Below the pieces are notes generated by a model. That model was not told where the DNA came from. It searched no databases and was given only the letters and a program-made list of their open reading frames with translations. DNA of 64,000 nucleotides from Blasia pusilla (lineage: Eukaryota > Marchantiophyta > Marchantiopsida > Blasiales). The stretch is from the NCBI GenBank assembly GCA_050084515.1, contig CM114274.1, positions 28,954,001-29,018,000 of the forward strand. Reading direction: 5' to 3'. This document shows positions 22,721-34,719 of the stretch, one piece after another (position 1 is the stretch's first letter; every line of letters starts with the position of its first letter). Position numbers and translations under genes: made by a program.

Positions 22721-23690
22721 GACAAGGATAATCCCTAAAAATACGAGATGGCTAACAATTATATCTAGAATAAGTCATTTCAAAACTAGTTCTTATTAGA
22801 ATAGTTTTCTAGCAATGAAGAATTTAAATGCATTTGGCGAAGTTTTCAAGGATTAGCTTTCAATCATAATTTTTAAACTAATTATAGTATGGTTAGACCT
22901 AATATGAGTAGGAAAAGGTTTAATCAATTTATAATTTGATATTACCCTAAATGATTTTTCTAAGACCTATCATTCCTATCTGGAGCATTAATCGAGGAAA
23001 GAGATTAATATGTGAGGAAATATTTTATTAAAATAAATGAAGCGCTTTTCAAAGGGGAAATATGAGCTTTCTGTATGATGTATTATGGAAAGTAAATAAA
23101 GTGAGTTATTGGTTAGATGTGATTATATAAGAATGAATAAATTACTAGTTTTCTTTATTTTAGAATAGAAAGAACATAATCTCCTTATTATGAAGAGTAT
23201 GATAAAATATTTGAAGCCTCATAATTCCTTTATTTTTTATATTTTAAAATAAAATAAAATATAAATTAATCATTCTAATATAAGAACATCTAACCTATGA
23301 CTTATTTTATTTACTTTTCGTAATATGTAATACCTCTTTCAATTTATAAATTTTGGAGCATTTAGAAAAATGGTAGATTCTTCAAAAAACTGAAGGAATA
23401 TCTATCATCACAAAAATATTAATAGGATGCAAGTGCACCACTCATGAAAATTTAGGAGTGATTTTTATCTTATTATTTCCTTAATTTAGTAATTTTCCTC
23501 ACATAATTTATAGCTCTCTCTTTGATCTAATTTATGAATGTAATTGAAAGGGAAGAAATAAAGGTGAATCATAAAGTTGCATATGAAAAAAAAAAGGTGA
23601 AAAGGATAAAATGATAAATAATAAAAGAGATGAACTAACCAAATTTGCACATATATGAATTTTTCGGTAAGATGAATTTGAGAAACTTAC

Positions 23691-23852
23691 CTCTTCTCTC
23701 TTCCTTCGTTTTCTTGAGCCCTTCACATCCTTTCTTGAGCCCTTAATCGTCTGTTTAAATTTCTCGTGTTGTTTTGCATGAGCTGACAACTTCTCATCCA
23801 CAAACAACATTTCAGAGCCAAAAGACTCATAGAGATTCCAATGTTCAAAATT
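23691..23852 (-). CDS. Basic C-terminal exon of the RAD52-like gene (putative)
   Basis: Open block ending at a strong donor (GAAGAG|GTAAGT) in phase 0. It may begin at a TACTAAG acceptor near 23855. It encodes a short segment, including FEHWNLYESFGSEM, followed by a highly basic Lys/Arg tail with two GSRK repeats, possibly a nuclear localisation signal or nucleic-acid-binding tail. It is continuous in strand and spacing with the acidic exon at 23900-24545. Assignment to the RAD52-like gene rests on proximity and splice phase only. Confidence 0.4.
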
Positions 23853-23899
23853 CTCTTAGTATCGTTGTGTCCCATTAGAAAGCGGACATGGAATTTCAT

Positions 23900-24545
23900 T
23901 TATAGAAGTGCCAAGCTCTGCCTCGAAGTGAGGAGAAGATCGAGTGCTGGAAGCACCTGCGAAGGTGTTAGCTTGGAAAAGGTTGATGGCATCCAAGTTC
24001 CCTCCGGCAAAAATGATGGTGTAGGGGGGACTTGTGAAACCTCATGTTGGACAAATGTAGATGGAAAAAATTGAGACAAGAAGGACGTTGAATGGAACAA
24101 CGATTGATTGCTCTCTGCTTCTGCAAAATTTTTACTTCTGCCAATCCACTCTTCTTCTTCTTCTTCTTCTTCGTCGTCATCATCGTGATCGTCGTCATCA
24201 TCATTATCGTCGTCCTCATCATCATCAGCTAAAATGTCATCCTCACTATCTACGGAAGTGTCATCAACCTCCGAACATCCCACCTTTTGCTTCCGCATAT
24301 GTTCGTGTTTTCTTTGCAATCTCTTGTATTTACCTCCTACCTCCATATCATTATCACTACTAGTAATAGAGGCTTCTCCACTCGTGCTAGATTCTTGAGT
24401 CGAGGAACCATGGTATCTCGTTTGCTTATAGCATCTTTGCTTATATCACTGCTATAGTCTTCATTTTGACTGTCCTCATCGTTGTCTGGACTTGTAGCAA
24501 CATTGTTTCCAGAAGGGTTGAGGGAGGGGGATCCTCTCCGTCTAC
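23900..24545 (-). CDS. Acidic C-terminal exon of the RAD52-like gene (putative)
   Basis: A GGCTCTAG acceptor places the exon start at 24545. The donor of the RAD52 core exon at 25401 is phase 1, and joining the two restores the frame SRRRGSPSLNP. The exon encodes a low-complexity Ser/Asn/Asp region and then a long Asp/Glu run coded by GAT and GAA repeats (about 24150-24240). An apparent frame change around 24400-24450 needs either a 1-2-nt indel or an unmodelled splice, so this copy or the read may be imperfect. Acidic low-complexity tails are common protein-interaction segments, but no specific function can be assigned. Confidence 0.45.
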
Positions 24546-25400
24546 CTAGAGCCAAAAATAGTGAACTTCATTAAGTTAAATTTTTTTTCCATTTTTATCA
24601 TCTTCTTCTTCTTATACCTTTATTTATTTTACTCGAGAATCACGAGCTCACTTCACTATTTTCAAAATCTTCTATATGTGTAAGAGCTCTACTTTTATGC
24701 GGCATATGACATCCAAATCTCAAGTGCTTTGCAAGTGAAGTGTATTTGATTCATGCTAGAAGAAAAATTTGCTACTTTACTTGCCTTCCAAATTTGCAAC
24801 TTAAATCTTTTCATTGTTTTATGATATAATGTCAAAATAAATCTTTGTGATGAAATTTAAAGTATCTATATTCTTAGGAAGAAATGCACATTTAACTACT
24901 AGCAAGATACATGGCATGTAAATTTTGAAGAGGGAATTTAAGGAGGGCTTTTGGAATTAGGATATTTACTCTATCTTGGTTTTCTAAAAGAGAAATTGAG
25001 AATGATGAGAGTTCCACATTTTATAATTTAATTAAGAAATGTAATGATTAAGAAGAGGATGAAAAGAGGGAGGAAGGTTTATTTCATTGAAAATAAAGGA
25101 TTTCTTTCCACAAAGTATTTTAAACTTCACGTAGAAAGAACTCAAAACATTTTTCTTCAGATATTCTTCTCTTAGATTTCTCAAATTTCTCACTTTCAAA
25201 AGAAATAAAAATCTCCCCTTCATCAATTCCTTTTCAACATATAAAATTATTATAAGTTTTGGGGTTTCTATTATTTTTAATTTAAAAAAATACAAATCTT
25301 TAAAAAATCAAAATTCATTTTCATCTTTAAAACTTCATTAATGCTATAGAACTTCATTTCCAGTTTTATTCCACAACTATATGGGTACGTACTCACTCAC

Positions 25401-27605
25401 TTGGATTGGAGCTATCACCAAGTGGGCTATCCAGAGAATGATATAAATACAATCCAAGACCAAAAAGGAGACAAGCTTTTGAAAAGGCCTCTCGCTCTGC
25501 ATTTTGCACCGGTGAGAAAAATATAGAGTGGTCATTATAATTGATGGTGGATGTTGCAGATGCTTCACGAGAAACCTGTGCACCACATACAACTTGTCAA
25601 ATCAAAGCTCCTTTGCTAATCATTGAAACCTCACACGACTATCTCTACTCAAATCAAAGAAACCATGGGACTCCACAAAAAATACCACCCTTCATCATTG
25701 AATCTTGACATTAAAAAGTAAAGAATTATAGGTAAAACATAATAATCCAATTTTGGAAAGTTTTGAAATTCTATTTCTAAATTTTTGCATTTTTCTTTTC
25801 AATAAGAGGACTTTTGGTGCAAGAGGAAACATTGAGTATGGAATTTAACTTACCTCCCCATCTGAGCCCTTCAAGGTGATTCGGTAGACAACAGTAACAA
25901 AAGTATTTCCAGGAATTGTAATGTTGCGAATCTCACCAACCCACCCTGCATCGAAAGCACACTACTCGTCAACATCTAGCCAAGATGATGAAGCTCCATC
26001 GTGTATAAACATTTCCCTTCAAAATTATGGATACGACTTCATTTTCAAGGTTTGTGCGGATACATCCATATCTCCTATTGGTAGGCTAACTGAAATCACT
26101 ATACTAGTTTGCTATCTATCTTTAACTCGTCTACAAATCCTTTCTAGTCGTAAACTTTCTCTTTTAGTTAATTTCACGTCGTCCTAAATCTATATTATTA
26201 TTGGAAAGTGCCTTCTTGATTTGTAAAAAAATGTCTGCATTATATGTGGCAATTGGACAACAAGAAATGTTTTTTGATTGTATGAGCAATAAGAAAATAA
26301 TTTCACATGCAACATGGTTAGTCCCTTCACTCCCATCTATGAGATGGATTTTACACTAGTCTTAATTGCTAGACTTTTTGGCATGTAAAATAATCATATT
26401 TGAGAATGGAATAATCAATGTGATCTATCCCAAGATACTTCCAATAAATCTTATCTTAGATTAAGTTTTCCTATTCGTATTATGATTCATATCATCCATA
26501 ATAATTAGGAGATCATCCATATTTTTAAAGGGATTAGGCTTGGATGACTTGACTAATGGATAGAGGATTGGACTTGATGTGTATCCTCTACATGACCAGA
26601 TTAATAATTTTAAATGAAAAGTGGGTTAAAGAGAAAGAGAAAGCATATAAATGCACCATAATGTGGCAAATATCCTCTTTTCAAGCCATGTGGCTTTGTC
26701 TTTTAGATTTTTTTTCTTTCTCAAATTTAAAGCTATGAGAGTTTGAACTATGAAGTTATAACTATTCTTTAAAATTCGTGTTTTGATTAGAATCTTCTTA
26801 AGAAAAAAATTTCCTTATTCTATTATATAAACATCCTAACTTTTGTTAAATGATGTGAAGAGAATCTCCATTCTTACCTGAGGCGTAGTGATTCAAAATT
26901 CGAGCAGCATTATACCTGTACCAAATCATTAACAATCCAGATCATTAACACTTATATTTAAAGCATTGAGAAATCATATGAGGTTTTACCCTACATCAAA
27001 GCATAATCAAAAGAATCACATGTCCAATAATCAATATGCCCACAGCCTAGTCAAATTGACCATGTAAGGTGGAAAATAGAATCCCAAATTATTATATGAA
27101 TCCAAAACGATGTAGTTAATGTTACTACGGTCTTTTGACTTTGTAGAAGGAGCTTTAAAGAAAATAAATAAATATTTCTAGCATATGGCGATGCAAGATG
27201 GTTCTTAGCATAGGCCACATAACTGACCATGGAACAATCACAAAATGCTTTTAAGTCATCAAGGCATGCTTTAATTTCATAAGATTTCCATCTCAAAAAA
27301 CTAAGATTTAAAGATTATCTCTGAGATTAAGCATCATAATTTCAATAATATGAAGAATAGATTGGGCTCATAGAAAACTTCCATGGCTATCAAAATGAAT
27401 AAAGATAGAAGTATTATAAAATAGAGATGATCTTTGAATAATCTAGAAGAATGGTTTAGAAAACTCAATGGACCAAGGAATATATATAAGAAGGAATTTT
27501 TTTATGACTTGTTACTTGTCCAAACCAAACCAGATTGATTCAATAACAAAATATTGGGATTTAAGAATGATGGAGGACTTAAAGATAATCTAAAAGTGGC
27601 TTAAT

Positions 27606-27687
<82 letters not shown>

Positions 27688-27852
27688 TAGATTCCAAAGT
27701 AATGTAAGAGGAACTTCATATTGTAGAAGAATTTTTTAGAGAAGAGAAAGAGCATAAAAGAGACTTCGTAGAATTTTATTTTTGAGAGACTTGAAGGTGA
27801 AGACAAAGGAATCTTGGTGCACTCACCATTGGATATGAATTTCATGATGCAT
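25401..27852 (-). CDS. RAD52-like single-strand DNA annealing protein, core exons
   Basis: Four minus-strand exons join in phase: 27827-27852 or slightly longer (phase 2 end, donor GTGAGT), 26878-26915 (acceptor TTGGTACAG, donor GTAAGA), 25854-25945 (acceptor GATGCAG, donor GTAAGT) and 25401-25575 (acceptor GGTGCACAG, donor GTGAGT). The product reads through an ARILNHYASGWVGEIRN segment, a VTVVYRITLKGSDGE strand pair, a VSREASATS turn and the helix AFSKACLLFGLGLYLY. This is the order and spacing of the Rad52 N-terminal annealing domain, including its signature AxxRAxxxFGLGLxLY-type helix. Plant RAD52-like proteins anneal complementary single strands in the nucleus and organelles. The first codons are uncertain: an ATG lies at 27852 with an open frame further upstream. 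I saw no stop or frameshift in the core. Confidence 0.8.
27606..27684. repeat. Compound (GT)n(GA)n microsatellite
   Basis: About 23 bp of TG repeats run directly into about 56 bp of GA repeats. It sits in the first intron of the RAD52-like gene, between donor 27826 and acceptor 26916. Confidence 0.95.
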
Positions 27853-28979
27853 TATGCTCGGTGAAAAATAGAGGAAGTGAGGAGAGCTCTCCCATATATA
27901 TTGAATTGAACGTTAGTAAAGTCTCAAATATTTATACTCAAGAGGTTGCTCTTGATTGGATTGAATCAAGCTACTTTTTTTGCATCTAATCTTTTGTGAT
28001 TTGTTCCTTCTCAAACATTGTTTCTATATCCATTTATTTTGCAATAATTGGTGTGTGGGAAAGCTTGTTTGAGACTTAGATTGAGAAGACGGCTTCAAGA
28101 TCTTGAAGCCATGGTTGATGGACAAAAGAACTTTGGTTAACGATACTTCTTGAGTTTCATAAGGTGCTAGCTAAAAAACTTGTAGATATGACCAATGAGA
28201 AGTAAGAGAACGGGGAAAAGATAAGCGTGAGAGTATTGCAACAAGTACAACCACGATAGCTCTTAATGATAATATGCTTTACCGTGTTATGAATTAACTA
28301 TTGGCACTAAATTCTTGGTCCAAGTTTGAAAGCTTGTATATGACAAAGTCCTTGAACAACAAAAAATTTCTTCTCATACTATGAACATTGCCATTACCCA
28401 AATCATTATCATCTCAATACATTCATTTTCTTTTAAGCATAGTGTGAAAACTCTCTTGTATAGCAATGATGTAATAGAGCTTGGAGAGGTAAATAAAATT
28501 TTTTGGTATAATTTTTGGATAACAGAGATATTATGATGCATTTCTCATGAGTGATAAACCTACAAATTAAGCACATAATGAAGGGAGATCCATGTCAAAA
28601 TCAAGATTTGGCTTCAATTAGGCCAAATTACTATTTTTTAATGCAAGAAGATAGGGTATTTCAAAAGGGAATTATAAATTGGGGAAATTAAAAATATGAA
28701 GTCGATGTAAGCAAGGCCCTCCAAAAATGAAGAAAAAAGTTCAAACTTTGGTCGAAAGTTGCAAGGGGTGAAAAAATCCCCCCCAAAAAAGTTGATAGTA
28801 AAATCCAAAGTTGCAAGGAGCTATGCAATACTAAAGAAAATATCAATAATATAATATATAAAATATTAATATTAGTATATTGTGGGCTTATTTCTGGTGA
28901 TCCTCTCCTCCTTGATTTCAAGGGAATGTTATTATATTTAGAATTCATTTGGGTTATTTTATATTTCTCCTTCATCTCC

Positions 28980-29510
28980 GGCCAAAATTTATTTCCACCA
29001 TTGGATTGGAATGGAACTTAGGAGGCTTGGTCCTGATAATGTAATCTCCCCACTTGGATGGTTCGGATTTTCTAAATTGACTCTACCATGTAATTACAAA
29101 TCCAATATTATATTTGTGGTCTTCGATTTTTAATTCAATCTCTAGGTGAGCATTTAGAGAATATGTTTTTCTCCTTGCATTACAAAAGCATCAGGACATC
29201 ATTTCACAAAGTTTCAAGATTTTCGAGTTTGTGACTAAGAATCAAGGCCAAAAAATGAAGGAGATAGTAGAAGAAGAGGGCTTCACTTAGCTTTCTGTCA
29301 CTTTTTTCCTTCATTTAGGACCAAGATTTTTTTCTACCATTGGATTGGAATGAAACTTGGTAGGCTTGGTCATGGTAATATAATCTCACACTTGGACGGC
29401 TTGGATTTGCTATTTTTGACTCCCAAATGTAACTAAAAATCCAAGATCATATTTATGGTATTCCATTTTTAAACCAATGTTTGGGTAGGCACTTGGAGGG
29501 TGCCCATCTG
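28980..29510. repeat. Two-copy tandem repeat, ~355-bp unit
   Basis: ACCATTGGATTGGAATGnAACTTnGnAGGCTTGGTC recurs at about 28998 and 29336, followed each time by a CTTGGAnGGnTnGGATTT block and a CCATTTTTAA/TCAAT(n)T(n)TAGGT block. Related but more diverged units occur at 32130-33060, so this is one dispersed tandem-repeat family. Confidence 0.65.
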
Positions 29511-29753
29511 TAACAATCTGTAATTTTTGTAATAGATGTTAAATATTTATGCTTCACATAACTTTTTTGATTATTAAACAAATTTTAATTAAGGAAGGAA
29601 GGGTCAAATAGGGAAAAAAGTAGCCACAAAATTATGGAAGGGTATTCTTTATAGGCATATTTTAATTAAGTTGACTAAAAAAATTAATAGGGAGGGTCAA
29701 ATAGGGGCCCAGCCACACGTGGTATATGGGACATATATACTCTGATATCCCTG

Positions 29754-30056
29754 AGGTGGGTATGATTGTGGTAGATGCATACTCTCCATGGAACATCTCC
29801 ACTTATCTTGGCTCTTATTTTGAATGAAGATCTTTGCATGCCCAATATCATCATATATCTGTTTAAAGATATGCATCTCATATCTATCAACCCTTGTCTA
29901 CCAATTAATCAATGAGTAATCTCCATAGATCGCCCTATCAATCAAGTTGCTATACATATCTTTCTTGGTGGGTGGGATTGTGGTAGATACATACTCTCCA
30001 TGCAACATCTCCACTTATCTTGGCTCCTACTTTGAACCAAGATCCTTTCTGTATCA
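29754..30056. repeat. Direct repeat of ~88 bp, spaced ~215 bp
   Basis: GATTGTGGTAGATnCATACTCTCCATGnAACATCTCCACTTATCTTGGCTC occurs at about 29764 and again at about 29979 with few differences. No coding content. Confidence 0.8.
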
Positions 30057-30460
30057 TTATATTATACACTCCTAGGCTAATAATCCAAGTTCAGCAATTA
30101 TTATTTAAGAACCATTACCTAACCCAAAAGATGGCATTAAGCTGCCTGTGATAATGGTGGTAAAGTTGTAACATAGATTGGAAATCCAATCGTGTGCTCT
30201 TGCTTATCGATGTTGGACTCCACCAATTTTTGTGCTTGATCATACAAAATCAAGCCACAACCATCCTCCTTTACAAGCATAGGAAGTGGACTAACTCATC
30301 AATATGGATATTACTACCCGTAGCATGCTTACTTTAGTTAACCATCAAAGAGGATCAATCATCTTGCCTTAATGCTTATGACCAATACCCATAATTGAAA
30401 ATCCAATCCAATAAAAATACGGAGGGTCGCTCCCCTCGTATATAAACCCTCCTCAATACC

Positions 30461-30769
30461 TTATTTGGTAACAAGTTTTTCCACTATAAGTGGATGATAT
30501 GCTCGCAAACCTACACTTGCCGCATAAAAAATTAGTGTTGGTGCAATCCATGCGAAAGCTTGATATACACTTGATACTACTTGTGCTGCTTGTGTCCGAG
30601 AGTCTACCAAAAATAGTACATAGTGTCTATTTATATTCTGACAGAATATCTCTGAGAGGCGGTTGATAGTTAGGTTGAACCATCGCCAGTTGACTGGACC
30701 TGCCAAAAAGGAATACTCGTACACCCTTATTGGTAACATATGGGGAAAGAGCCGCCAAGGGTCCTTCAA
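30461..30769 (-). CDS. Unrecognised 102-codon open frame
   Basis: An uninterrupted frame with balanced amino-acid composition in otherwise non-coding DNA. It has an aromatic-rich first third and a hydrophobic stretch near residues 70-90 that could be one membrane segment. Its start abuts the first palindrome copy of the 30.7-kb cluster. I do not recognise a family and see no splice signals, so it may be chance or a decayed element fragment. Confidence 0.2.
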   Translation of the reverse strand: MKDPWRLFPHMLPIRVYEYSFLAGPVNWRWFNLTINRLSEIFCQNINRHYVLFLVDSRTQAAQVVSSVYQAFAWIAPTLIFYAASVGLRAYHPLIVEKLVTK

Positions 30770-31345
30770 CCCGTCGCAATCTGACGGGTTGAATAGCCAT
30801 AGTGAAAAGGCCTATGGCAACCCTTCCACTCCCAAAAAAGCAACTTGTAGGGTTGAATATAGGGGAACTGCAACCCGTCAGAGTCCGGTGGGTTGGTAGG
30901 GAGAATATAGGGAGCTACAATCCATTGGAGTCCGACGGGTTGTAGTTTGACGAGAGATGGGCTGGGAGGTCATGAAGTTTGTCTAAGAGCAACTCGTCGG
31001 ATTCCGTCTGGTCCCAGAAAGACATAGGATGGGCAAGGGGAATGTCATGGTGCAACTTGTAGAAGTCCAACCGGTTGTAGTGATGTGAGATGGGCTGGGA
31101 GGTCATGAAGTGTTTTTAAGCGAAAATCGTTGGATTCCGTGGGTTTGCAGATAGACCCTTCATAGGCACGGAGAATGTCATGGTGCAACCCCTTAGAGTT
31201 TGACGGGTTGAAGTGACGCGAGATGGGTTAGGAGAGATCATGAATTTCGTTCGAGAGCTCCTCATCGGCTTTCGTGGGGTTGCATAAAGACACAAGATTG
31301 GCATGGAGAATGTCATGGTGCAACCTGTCCGACTCCAACGGGTTG
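30767..31345. repeat. Palindrome cluster 1 (CAACCCGTCGGA family)
   Basis: Seven or eight copies of a ~25-bp dyad: CAACCCGTCGGA, one central base, then its reverse complement TCCGACGGGTTG. Copies lie at about 30767, 30871, 30917, 30990, 31052, 31190 and 31321, with partial ones near 31125 and 30840. Spacing is irregular (45-135 bp). Several copies sit in a larger repeated context (GAGATGGGnTnGGAGGTCATGAA). Mismatches often hit CpG positions (CCG to CCA or CTG). Confidence 0.85.
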
Positions 31346-32129
31346 CACGAAACCCACGCGAAGCACGCATTGTAACAAAAGTCAATCCAATAGTCAACGG
31401 TTGCTATCACACCAACGCTCCATCATCGCCCCAACGGTCGAGTTCCAACGGCTCCAAAAGTACAAAAGGTCCAGCTTCGAGGCATTTTACTTTTCCATTC
31501 TACGATTTTTTTTTCAGCGCTTCTATGGAGTCCCCTATTCACGAGTTTTCCCAGACCGCTTTTCCATTTTCCCGGACGTTTTGACGGTTGGTGGTGAATC
31601 TCTTCAGTTGCACCCCAAAACGGTTGGTGACACCCCTAGAGAAGGTGAGGTCGGTTGAGATTGAAGTGATTTTGTTGAAAGGTGACGACGATTCAAGACT
31701 AGTGCACTTGCCCATCATTTGATCCAATCTTTGCGTTATCTCTCTAGGCTTGTGCACATCGATCACTTTGAGGATGACTCAGAAAAAATCCAAAGCAACA
31801 AGGTTGGGAGCTTCTCTCCTAAGTCCACCGGAACTCCATCATTCACTTCTGCTGGCCGCTAGGGGATGTCACTAGCTCAAAAGTCGTCAGTCGCGTTTGT
31901 CCAACTTAAGGGTAATTTCAATGCCATCGGCAAAAAATTTCAGCATTTAGTCGAACTTAGGCAAGGAAGGGGTTCATTCTGATTTTGGTAGTTTATGTAA
32001 GTAAGGTAGGGTCAAATCTACAAAAAAAAGTCGAAAGGGTAGGGTTAAATCCCCTTTGCCATGTGACTAAAACTATGACTACAGTAATAAATAAGATTAG
32101 TTCCTAGCTTCATCTTAAACTACAAATTT

Positions 32130-33060
32130 TTTTAGCATCATCGGATTAAGCTCAAACTTTAAGGTCTGGTCCCTAGTGACGCAGACATAATTTTTAACGA
32201 TTCAGAACTTTCAACCCAAGCTCTAAGATTAAAAAATAATGGAAGATCAAAATTTTCATTCTTCATTTTTAATTCAACCTCTAGAAAGACATTTGGAGAA
32301 ATTTCTTTCCCCCTTGGTTTATCACAACCAAGGATATTTTTGGACAAAGTTTTGGTATTTATGGCATTTTGGAAGAAAATAATATTGAGAATGAGGAGAA
32401 GAAAGAAGTAGAAGAGGAGTGAAAATGTTGATGCATTTGGCATTTCTTAGTTTTCATCCTTGATCTGGGTCCAAAAATATATTGCACCCTCCGATTGAGC
32501 TCAAACTTGAAGTGCTGGTCCCTAGTGATTCATAAATCCTTGTGAACGGTTCAGATCTTTCAACTTAAGCTCCAAGATTAAGGAAAAAAGGAAGACCATA
32601 TTAGTCATCCTCCATTTTTAAGTCAACCTCTAGAAGGGAATTTGGAAAAATTTCTTTCTCCCTTGGTTTATCAACCAAAGAAAGATAAAGAAGAGGAGTG
32701 GAAGTGTTGATGCACTCGATATTTCTTAGTTTTCATCCTTGATCTTCGTCCAACAATATATTATAATGTCGGATTGAGCTCAAACTTGAAGGGCTAGTCC
32801 CTAGTGATTCATATATTATTGTGAACGATTTAGATCTTTCAACGTAAGGTCTAAGATTAAGGAAACAATGGAAGACCACATTTGTCATTATCCATTTTTA
32901 ATTCAACCTCTAGAAGGGCATGTGGAGAATTTTTTCCCCCCCTCGGTTTATTAGGCCTAAGGACATTTCCCGACAAAGTTTTGGCATTTATTGCATTATG
33001 GAAGAAAACAAAGATGAGAATGAGGAGAAGAAAGAGTAAGAAGAGGAGAGGATAAACTGA
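32130..33060. repeat. Three-copy tandem repeat, ~285-345-bp units
   Basis: GATTnAGCTCAAACTTnAAGGnCTnGTCCCTAGTGA recurs at about 32144, 32490 and 32773. Each copy is followed by TTCAACnnAAGnTCnAAGATTAA, AATTCAACCTCTAGAAGG and a polypurine GAGGAGAAGAAAGA stretch. The middle copy is shortened. It is related to the unit at 28980-29510. Minus-strand open frames here reflect its composition only. Confidence 0.8.
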
Positions 33061-33074
33061 GTGTGTATTATAAT

Positions 33075-33558
33075 CAAATGAACGTAAGAGGATCATTGGC
33101 TTCTTCTAATGGCATTCCTAATTGCTTATTGGATGTGGGAGTGGATTGCAAAGTATTATTTGAAGAAGATGTACCTATAGGAAGAACTAGATCTATAGTA
33201 GATGCTAGCACATCTACAAGATTAGTGCCTTGGATTGGAAGAGTACAATAAATTCAAAAGAAGTATGGTAGTAAGTGGGGTAGGTGTAGAGAAGTCATTG
33301 ATTTGGAACATAGAATGGATCCAAATAAAGAAGGATGTGTTTGTAAAGTTGTGTTCAATTGGTTTAGGCCTATAGGACTAATCAAAGATTTGAAATATGC
33401 TTATGATACAAATGATTTAGTTAAAGGGTACATCTATTTTATGTCTTGTGACAATGATTGCAGATTTTTAATCTAGAAATATTGTGTGGCATTTACATCC
33501 CCATGAAAAATTTGTATTAGATGAACATATGAGGCGATTGGAACCTCCATTTTCATAA
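33075..33558 (+). pseudogene. Decayed coding block, unrecognised
   Basis: A plus-strand translation of about 160 residues is coherent apart from one in-frame stop near 33249 and a frameshift near 33465. It includes YGSKWGRCREVIDLEHRMD, GCVCKVVFNWFRPI and a final HPHEKFVLDEHM...EPPF before a stop. Amino-acid composition is that of a folded globular protein. No family is recognised. It may be the first of a run of plus-strand blocks continuing to 40.1 kb. Confidence 0.4.
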
Positions 33559-33842
33559 GTAAAATTTTCTATTATGTCCATTTTTTACTTTTTTTAATGC
33601 AAATATGGCAATCCAATACAAAAATCAAATTTAGTTTTGAAAGTACATACCAAGTAATATAGCGACCAAAATTTCAAGAACTTTTAGTCAAATTAATCAA
33701 GGTAGTGTCATATACCAATAAAGTTCATTTAAGGGTATTTTTTATTCATGTATTTATAGTTTTTTGACTAAAAAAATCCTAAAAAAAAGTTGTAAAGGGG
33801 TATGAGGGTGGGGGGGGGGACATGACGTGGTATTAGAGGTGT

Positions 33843-34577
33843 ATGAAGAATGACATCCCCGAGGATGGCCGACGCTCAGTCGTAGATGTTAGGCGAGAGG
33901 AGATTGAAGAGCGCGAGAGGGAAACCAAAATGCGAAAGCAGGAGTTACTGGGGAAGCTTGCTCTTGAGAAGCTCGCAATGCAAGGAAGGAAGAAAAATTG
34001 CTCGCAGAGGCGGAGAAGGCGGAGAAGAAATGGATGGAGGTTGAGATGAAGCAGAAAAAGATGCAGGATGCCGCCTACAAGAAAGCCGAATTGGCCAAAG
34101 CCAGGAAGGAAAAGGATGTGGTCGTGGAAGTGGAACCCTCCCTGCGACCCACTGAGAGTGTCAAAATAGAGGACGTGTTCTCCATGAAGTCGAGCAGAAA
34201 AATGCACGAGACCAAATCGACGAGCTTCCACAGACCAACGAGGAGGCAAATATAACCCCGAGTGTTGAAATAATGGAGATCTCGGAAGGAGAAGAGTCTT
34301 CGTCTTCACTAAACCCTTGGGAAGAAATTTACTTCTTTAATATGGAAGAGTCTCCACTGCAGTTACCTGCTGTTGCTCTAGAGCAGTTCACCGGCCTTGA
34401 CACTGACCTAATTTTTGAGCGGGTAAGCATTGCTCGACAATTATTTCTTTGAATTTCATTGCTTTCAATTGGATGAAAATTGGAATAAACATTGTTAACA
34501 TTTGTGCAGGTTGTGAAGCAAATGGCGGTGGTGGATGGCCCTAATGCCTTGAGGATTCCTCTCTGCCAACTTTGAAC
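33843..34577 (+). pseudogene. Charged coiled-coil block with an intron
   Basis: The translation begins MKNDIPEDGRRSVVDV and runs into a long Glu/Lys/Ala heptad-like helix (EIEERERETKMRKQELL... AEAEKAEKKWMEVEMKQ). It needs frame changes near 33990 and 34205 where A-rich runs occur. An 87-bp intron at 34423-34509 has a good donor (CGG|GTAAGC) and acceptor (TTTGTGCAG) and joins FER to VVKQMAVVDGPNALRIP in phase 0. A stop at 34574 follows. The intron shows that this derives from a spliced gene or element. Function unknown; the coiled coil suggests oligomerisation. Confidence 0.45.
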
Positions 34578-34719
34578 GATGGCATACATTCAAGAGATTC
34601 AATCTGATGAAGACCTTCCTGGCCTTATTGTAAGAATCCTGGGCCTTTTTGTAAGCACGCCGGATGACCTTACTTTCCGATGTGTTTCATTATCTTCTAT
34701 TTTATCTTGTATTGCATTT

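Noticed and set aside
23968-24363. Alternative frames across the GAT/GAA repeat (poly Met-Thr, poly His-Arg)
   Set aside because: Shadows of the acidic exon; the Asp/Glu frame connects in phase to the RAD52-like core.
30461-30769. Organelle-derived gene insertion
   Set aside because: The hydrophobic frame resembled a membrane protein at first sight, but I could not match it to any chloroplast or mitochondrial gene.
33833-34309. 158-codon minus-strand frame opposite the coiled-coil block
   Set aside because: It is the complement of the Glu/Lys-rich plus-strand helix; the plus frame has a supported intron and coherent continuation.
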